Assembly: GCF_003501885.1 (NCBI RefSeq)
Contig: NZ_QWFA01000057.1
Span: 1-50,554, forward strand
Length of the DNA: 50,554 nucleotides
Reading direction: 5' to 3'
Origin: Streptomyces globisporus
Lineage (GTDB): Bacteria > Actinomycetota > Actinomycetes > Streptomycetales > Streptomycetaceae
Positions 46,011 to 50,554 of the stretch are shown here, piece by piece. The first letter of the stretch is position 1, and the number at the start of each line of letters is the position of its first letter. Made by a program: the position numbers and the translations under genes. The notes beneath the pieces are model-generated. The model saw only the letters and a program-made list of their open reading frames with translations. It was not told where the DNA came from and searched no databases.

Positions 46011-47405
46011 ATGCAGGCCCATGACCAGATGTACATCGACGGTGCGTGGCGGCCCGCCGTCGGCCGGGACACGATCGCGGTCGTGAACCCGGCCGACGAG
46101 CAGGTCATCGCCCACGTGCCGGCCGGGACGGCGGAGGACGTCGACGCGGCGGTGCGGGCCGCGCGCGCCGCCTTCCCCGCCTGGGCCGCGACGCCGCCCG
46201 CCGAGCGCGCCGCCCGGCTCACCGCGCTGGCCGACGCGCTGGCCGCCCGCAAGGACGTGCTGGCGGAGACGATCACGGCCGAGCTGGGATCGCCGCTGCC
46301 GCTGTCGCAGATGGTCCACGCGGGCGTGCCCGTGCTGGTGGCCGCCTCGTACGCCGAACTGGCCGCCCGCCACGCCTTCGAGGAGCGGATCGGAAACTCC
46401 ACCGTGCTGCTGGAGCCGGTCGGCGTGGTCGGTGCGATCACCCCCTGGAACTACCCGCTCCACCAGATCGTCGCCAAGGTCGCCCCCGCCCTCGCCGCGG
46501 GCTGCACCGTCGTCCTCAAGCCCGCCGAGGACACCCCGCTCACCGCCCAGCTCTTCGCCGAGGCCACCGAGGCAGCGGGCCTTCCGTCGGGGGTCTTCAA
46601 CCTCGTCACCGGCCTCGGACCGGTCGCGGGTCAGGCGCTCGCCGCCCATGAGGACGTCGACCTGGTCTCGTTCACCGGCTCCACCGCCGTCGGCAGGCAG
46701 ATCGGCGCCACCGCCGGGGCCGCGGTCAAGCGCGTCGCCCTGGAGCTGGGCGGCAAGTCCGCCAATGTGATCCTCCCCGGCGCCGACCTCGCCAAGGCGG
46801 TCAACGTCGGCATCGCCAACGTGATGACCAACTCCGGCCAGACGTGCAGCGCCTGGACCCGGATGCTGGTGGACGCCGAACGGTACGACGAGGCCGTCGA
46901 GCTGGCGGCGAACGCCGTCACCAAGTACGTGGCCGGGGAGCGGGTCGGTCCGCTCGTCAACGCCAAGCAGCAGGCCCGGGTGCGGGGTTACATCGCGCAG
47001 GGCATCGAGGAAGGGGCCCGGCTGATCGCGGGCGGCCCGGACGCGCCCCGGGAGATCGGCTACTACGTCAGCCCGACGGTCTTCGCCGACGTCACCCCGG
47101 ACATGACGATCGCCCAGGAGGAGATCTTCGGCCCGGTCGTCTCGATCCTGCGGTACGAGGACGTGGACGACGCCCTCCGGATCGCCAACGACACCGTGTA
47201 CGGGCTCGCCGGGGCCGTGTGGGCGGCGGACGACGAGGAAGCGGTGGCCTTCGCCCGCCGGATGGACACCGGGCAGGTCGACATCAACGGCGGCCGGTTC
47301 AACCCGCTGGCCCCGTTCGGCGGTTACAAGCAGTCGGGGGTCGGCCGCGAGCTGGGCCCGCACGGTCTGGCGGAGTACCTCCAGACCAAGTCGCTCCAGT
47401 TCTGA
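46011..47405 (+). CDS. NAD(P)-dependent aldehyde dehydrogenase
   Basis: A 464-residue aldehyde dehydrogenase superfamily enzyme oxidising aldehydes to acids. [25 protein letters not shown] and [12 protein letters not shown] bind the cofactor. The general-base Glu is in LELGGKSAN and the nucleophile Cys in NSGQTCSAW. The C-terminal signature is [15 protein letters not shown]. Length is normal. ATG 46011 follows GGAGG. The alcohol dehydrogenase gene begins 41 bases downstream on the same strand, so the two probably convert an alcohol to an acid in sequence. A 19-bp palindrome lies upstream. Confidence 0.93.
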   Translation: MQAHDQMYIDGAWRPAVGRDTIAVVNPADEQVIAHVPAGTAEDVDAAVRAARAAFPAWAATPPAERAARLTALADALAARKDVLAETITAELGSPLPLSQMVHAGVPVLVAASYAELAARHAFEERIGNSTVLLEPVGVVGAITPWNYPLHQIVAKVAPALAAGCTVVLKPAEDTPLTAQLFAEATEAAGLPSGVFNLVTGLGPVAGQALAAHEDVDLVSFTGSTAVGRQIGATAGAAVKRVALELGGKSANVILPGADLAKAVNVGIANVMTNSGQTCSAWTRMLVDAERYDEAVELAANAVTKYVAGERVGPLVNAKQQARVRGYIAQGIEEGARLIAGGPDAPREIGYYVSPTVFADVTPDMTIAQEEIFGPVVSILRYEDVDDALRIANDTVYGLAGAVWAADDEEAVAFARRMDTGQVDINGGRFNPLAPFGGYKQSGVGRELGPHGLAEYLQTKSLQF

Positions 47406-47446
47406 CCTCCGTAACCCCTTCCGCGTAACTCATAAGGAGCCTGTTC

Positions 47447-48526
47447 GTGGTCCGCGCCGCCGTACTGCCCGCCGTCGGAGCTCCGTTGGAGATCACCGAC
47501 ATCGTCCTGCCGGAGCCCGGCCCCGGCCAGGTGCGTATCGCGCTCGCCGCCGCCGGGGTCTGCCACTCCGACCTGTCCCTGTCCAACGGCACCATGCGCG
47601 TCCCGGTGCCGGCCGTCCTCGGCCACGAGGGCGCGGGCACCGTCCTGGCCGTCGGCGAGGGCGTCACGCACGTCGCGCCCGGCGACGGCGTCGTCCTCAA
47701 CTGGGCGCCCTCCTGCGGGGTCTGCTTCCACTGCGGGATCGGCGAGGTGTGGCTCTGCGCCGACGCCCTGAAGGGGGTCTCCCGGCTCCACGCCCGTACG
47801 GCGGACGGCACCGACCTCCACCCCGGACTCAACGTCGGGGCCTTCGCCGAGGAGACCGTCGTCGCCGCCAACTGCGTCCTCCCCGCCCCCGACGGCATCC
47901 CGCTCACGGACGCCGCCCTCCTCGGCTGCGCGGTGCTGACCGGCTACGGGGCGGTCCACCACAGCGCCCGGGTCCGCGAGGGCGAGAGCGTCGTCGTCTT
48001 CGGCATCGGCGGCGTCGGCCTCGCCGTCCTTCAGGCCGCCCGGATCGCGGGCGCCTCCAGGATCATCGCGGTCGACGTCTCCCCGGCCAAGGAGGAGCTG
48101 GCCCGGCGGGCGGGCGCCACCGACTACGTCATTGCCTCCGCCACCACCCCGCGCGAGATCCGCACGCTGACCGGCGGCCAGGGCGCGGACGTCGCGGTGG
48201 AGTGCGTCGGCCGGCCCGCCACCATCCGGGCCGCCTGGGAGTCCACCCGGCGCGGCGGCCGCACCACGGTCGTCGGCATCGGAGGGAAGGACCAGGAAGT
48301 CAGCTTCAACGCCCTGGAGATCTTCCACTGGGGCCGGTCCCTGACGGGCTGCGTCTACGGCAACAGCGACCCGGCCCACGACCTGCCCGTCCTCGCCGAC
48401 CACATCCGCGCGGGCCGCTTCGACCTGTCGATGATGGTCACCGAGCACATCGGCCTGGACGGAATCCCCGCCGCCTTCGACAACATGATCGCGGGCAAGG
48501 GCGGCCGGGCGCTCGTCGTCTTCTAG
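47447..48526 (+). CDS. Zinc-dependent alcohol dehydrogenase
   Basis: A 359-residue medium-chain dehydrogenase/reductase. Catalytic zinc ligands are in GVCHSDLS and GHEGAG; the structural zinc site is C-GV-C-FH-C-GIGEVWL-C (about residues 87-103). The Rossmann motif GIGGVGLAVLQAARIAGA binds NAD. It resembles class III/mycothiol-type or aryl-alcohol dehydrogenases; the exact substrate is not fixed. Start GTG 47447 has AAGGAG upstream. It is in operon with the aldehyde dehydrogenase, and its stop overlaps the stop of the convergent ppk2 gene within CTAG. Confidence 0.92.
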   Translation: MVRAAVLPAVGAPLEITDIVLPEPGPGQVRIALAAAGVCHSDLSLSNGTMRVPVPAVLGHEGAGTVLAVGEGVTHVAPGDGVVLNWAPSCGVCFHCGIGEVWLCADALKGVSRLHARTADGTDLHPGLNVGAFAEETVVAANCVLPAPDGIPLTDAALLGCAVLTGYGAVHHSARVREGESVVVFGIGGVGLAVLQAARIAGASRIIAVDVSPAKEELARRAGATDYVIASATTPREIRTLTGGQGADVAVECVGRPATIRAAWESTRRGGRTTVVGIGGKDQEVSFNALEIFHWGRSLTGCVYGNSDPAHDLPVLADHIRAGRFDLSMMVTEHIGLDGIPAAFDNMIAGKGGRALVVF

Positions 48527-49641
48527 TAGTCCGTGGTCCGGGAGGTCGAGGCGACCGGCCCCAGCAGCCGGGCGTCCATCTCGCCCTCCTCGAACAGCCG
48601 GGAGGCCGGGCCCACGATCAGCGGGTCCGGCTTCCCCACCACCTCCGGGTCCTTGCCGGGGTAGTCGAAGCGGTCCAGCACATGCCGCATCGCCTCCAGC
48701 CGGGCCCGCTTCTTGTCGTTGCTCTTCACCACCGTCCAGGGCGCGTCGGCCGTGTCGGTGTGGAAGAGCATCAGCTCCTTCGCCTCCGTGTACTCGTCCC
48801 ACTTGTCGAGCGAGGCCAGGTCGACGGGGCTCAGCTTCCACCGCCGTACGGGGTCGATCTGCCGGATCATGAACCGGTTGCGCTGTTCGTTGCGGGAGAC
48901 GGAGAACCAGAACTTCACCAGGTGGATGCCGTCCCGGGCGAGCATCCGCTCGAAACCCGGGGCCTGGTGCATGAACTCGAGGTACTCGCGGGTCGTGCAG
49001 AACCCCATCACCCGTTCCACGCCCGCCCGGTTGTACCAGGAACGGTCGAACAGGACGATCTCCCCGGCGCTCGGCAGATGCGCCGCGTACCGCTGGAAGT
49101 ACCATTGGGTGCGCTCGCGCTCGGTCGGCTTCTCCAGCGCCACCACCCGCGCGCCACGCGGATTGAGATGCTCGGTGAACCGCTTGATCGTGCCGCCCTT
49201 GCCCGCCGCGTCCCGGCCCTCGAAGAGGATCACCAGCCGCTCGTCGCGCTCCTTCACCCAGTGCTGGAGCTTCAGCAGCTCGATCTGGAGCGCGCGCTTG
49301 GCCTTGTCGTAGTCGCGGCGGCGCAGCTTGCGGTCGTACGGGTAGTCCTCGCGCCAGGCGTCGCGGGCGTGGCCCTCCGGCGTGACGATGACCGGATCAT
49401 CGTCCCCGCTGTCGAGCACACCGAACCCGTCCGGATACGCCCCGCCGTGACGCGCCGCCCGCCCGCCGGCCTCGGAGCCGCCGGGGCTCTCGGGGTTGTC
49501 GGGCGCGCGCGACCCGGTGGCGCCGCGCTGCTCGGGCGCGCCTGCCCCGGGGGCGTCACGTTCCTCGGGGGCGGCGGGCTTGTCCCGGCCCGCCCTGCCC
49601 TCGGCCCCGCTACGTCCGTTCCGCTTGGCGCTCCTCGTCAT
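48523..49641 (-). CDS. ppk2: Polyphosphate kinase 2
   Basis: A 372-residue PPK2-family enzyme that transfers phosphate between polyphosphate and nucleotides, favouring NDP/NMP phosphorylation. Walker A FEGRDAAGKGGTIKRF (about residues 142-157), the lid region EKPTERERTQWYFQRY and Walker B FDRSWYNRAGVERVMG are complete. The first about 95 residues are a low-complexity Arg/Gly/Glu/Pro tail, longer than in most PPK2 proteins and probably disordered. The start at 49641 lies inside the 3' end of the EamA gene (32-base overlap, same strand), implying coupled translation. It is convergent with the alcohol dehydrogenase gene. Confidence 0.93.
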   Translation of the reverse strand: MTRSAKRNGRSGAEGRAGRDKPAAPEERDAPGAGAPEQRGATGSRAPDNPESPGGSEAGGRAARHGGAYPDGFGVLDSGDDDPVIVTPEGHARDAWREDYPYDRKLRRRDYDKAKRALQIELLKLQHWVKERDERLVILFEGRDAAGKGGTIKRFTEHLNPRGARVVALEKPTERERTQWYFQRYAAHLPSAGEIVLFDRSWYNRAGVERVMGFCTTREYLEFMHQAPGFERMLARDGIHLVKFWFSVSRNEQRNRFMIRQIDPVRRWKLSPVDLASLDKWDEYTEAKELMLFHTDTADAPWTVVKSNDKKRARLEAMRHVLDRFDYPGKDPEVVGKPDPLIVGPASRLFEEGEMDARLLGPVASTSRTTDY

Positions 49642-50554
49642 GACGGGATCCCTCCACCGGCCGGGCCGGGTTTCCGCGTGTGGGCCCAGTCTGCTGACGG
49701 CTCCGGGAGACCGCCACCCCGGCCAGGCACAGCACCCCGCCGACGATGCCGAGCGGGGTCGGCACCTCGTCCAGCAGCACCCACGCCATCCCCACGACGA
49801 GCGCCGGGACCGCGTACGTGGTCGCTCCCATCTTCCCCGCGGTGGTCCGGGCCAGCGCGTAGCCCCAGGTGGTGAAGGCCAGCGCGGTCGGGAAGACGCC
49901 CAGGTAGACCATGTTCAGGGTGGCGGACAGCGGGGCGTCGGCGGCCTCGGAGACCAGCACCCCGGTGAACGGCAGACAGGCGACGGCCCCGATCAGGCAG
50001 CCGAAGGTGTTGATCTGGAGCGAGGAACCGTGCGCGAGGGCCGGCTTCTGGCTCACCACGCCCGCCGCGTACGCCACGGCGGCCAGCAGGCAGAGGGCCA
50101 CGCCCAGCACGGAGGAGCCGCCGTGCCCGGACATCGCGAGCCCCACGACGACCGCGCCCGCGAACGAGACGCCCATCCCCAGCAGCAGCCGGCGGGGCAG
50201 CCCCTCGCCGAGCATGCGGGCGCCGAGCAGGGCGATCAGGATCGGCCCGATGTTCACGAGCATCGCGGCCGTTCCGGCGTCGACCTCCTGCTCGCCCCAG
50301 TTCAGGGCGACCATGTACAGCCCGAACCACAGCACTCCCGAGGTGATGATCCCGGGCCAGGCGCCGCGCCTCGGGAGCCCCTCCCGGCGGACGATCAGGA
50401 TCGCTCCGAGCACCAGCGTGCCCGCCAGCAGCCGGCCCAGGGCAAGGGCGCCGGGGGAGTAGGCCTCGCCCGCACTGCGGATGGAGACGAAGGCGGAGGC
50501 CCACAGCACGACGGTGGTGCAGGCGGCGGCGGGGGCCCGCCAGCGGTGGGCGGG
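49610..50554 (-). CDS. EamA/DMT-family transporter, 5' end outside window
   Basis: A drug/metabolite transporter-type membrane protein with two EamA repeats. The frame is open to the window edge: residues PAHRWRAPAAACTTV precede the first visible GTG, so the start lies outside. About nine helices are visible, including VLWASAFVSIRSAGEAYSPGALALGRLLAG at the N-terminus and ARTTAGKMGATTYAVPALVVGMAWVLLDEVPTPL in the second repeat, both typical. Substrate unknown, possibly an amino acid or metabolite. The stop lies 32 bases beyond the ppk2 start, so the two genes are coupled. Confidence 0.88.
   Translation of the reverse strand, partial: PAHRWRAPAAACTTVVLWASAFVSIRSAGEAYSPGALALGRLLAGTLVLGAILIVRREGLPRRGAWPGIITSGVLWFGLYMVALNWGEQEVDAGTAAMLVNIGPILIALLGARMLGEGLPRRLLLGMGVSFAGAVVVGLAMSGHGGSSVLGVALCLLAAVAYAAGVVSQKPALAHGSSLQINTFGCLIGAVACLPFTGVLVSEAADAPLSATLNMVYLGVFPTALAFTTWGYALARTTAGKMGATTYAVPALVVGMAWVLLDEVPTPLGIVGGVLCLAGVAVSRSRQQTGPTRGNPARPVEGSRHDEERQAERT

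Overview
The window is a GC-rich, densely coded actinomycete chromosome segment. Start codons are often GTG, purine-rich ribosome binding sites are clear, and many neighbouring genes overlap. Two secreted serine proteases match streptogrisin B and streptogrisin D of Streptomyces griseus almost residue for residue as I remember those proteins, so the host is very probably a Streptomyces of the S. griseus clade. A SepF paralogue, a GDSL lipase and homogentisate dioxygenase lie in an order that, from memory, resembles the SCO1749-SCO1715 part of the S. coelicolor core chromosome.

Layout. 0-6.3 kb: a 14-TM drug exporter, a glutaryl-CoA dehydrogenase-like flavoprotein, the SepF-like protein, a DUF5685 protein with a very Cys-rich tail, two gene tails left by a deletion, and a DUF1684 protein. 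6.5-20.1 kb: an accessory island bounded by the paralogous protease genes sprB and sprD. It holds a SLOG protein, a SLATT (DUF4231) membrane protein, and an FxSxx-COOH system: precursor peptide FxsA, radical SAM/SPASM maturase FxsB with a dead HExxH extension, TIR-like FxsC, and FxsT, a 1311-residue ParA-like/TIR/NB-ARC/TPR protein. 20-24 kb: secreted or surface hydrolases (phospholipase A2, lipase, sortase-anchored LPMO). 24-28 kb: an apparently orphan CitB-type response regulator divergent from a TctCBA tricarboxylate transporter. 28-37 kb: a methyltransferase-NUDIX-VOC fusion, DUF402/GNAT pair, GntR regulator, AAA ATPase, GDSL lipase, CoA-transferase and a type ISP restriction-enzyme-like protein. 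37-42 kb: homogentisate dioxygenase between two regulators, then a molybdopterin oxidoreductase. 42-50.5 kb: CitMHS transporter, MFS transporter, DinB protein, an aldehyde/alcohol dehydrogenase pair, PPK2 and a truncated EamA transporter.

The most interesting part is the 7.6-17.6 kb island. It combines a RiPP-type cyclophane maturation cassette with TIR, NB-ARC/TPR, SLOG and SLATT proteins, the vocabulary of bacterial conflict and nucleotide-signalling systems. The fxs genes are compact (fxsC/fxsT overlap as ATGA). They carry one TTA codon in fxsC (possible bldA control) and a perfect 17-bp palindrome upstream of fxsA. What the complete system does is not known to me. Several secreted-hydrolase genes near the island also share a TGGCATG-containing motif upstream. 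I saw no tRNA, rRNA, CRISPR array, transposase or integrase.
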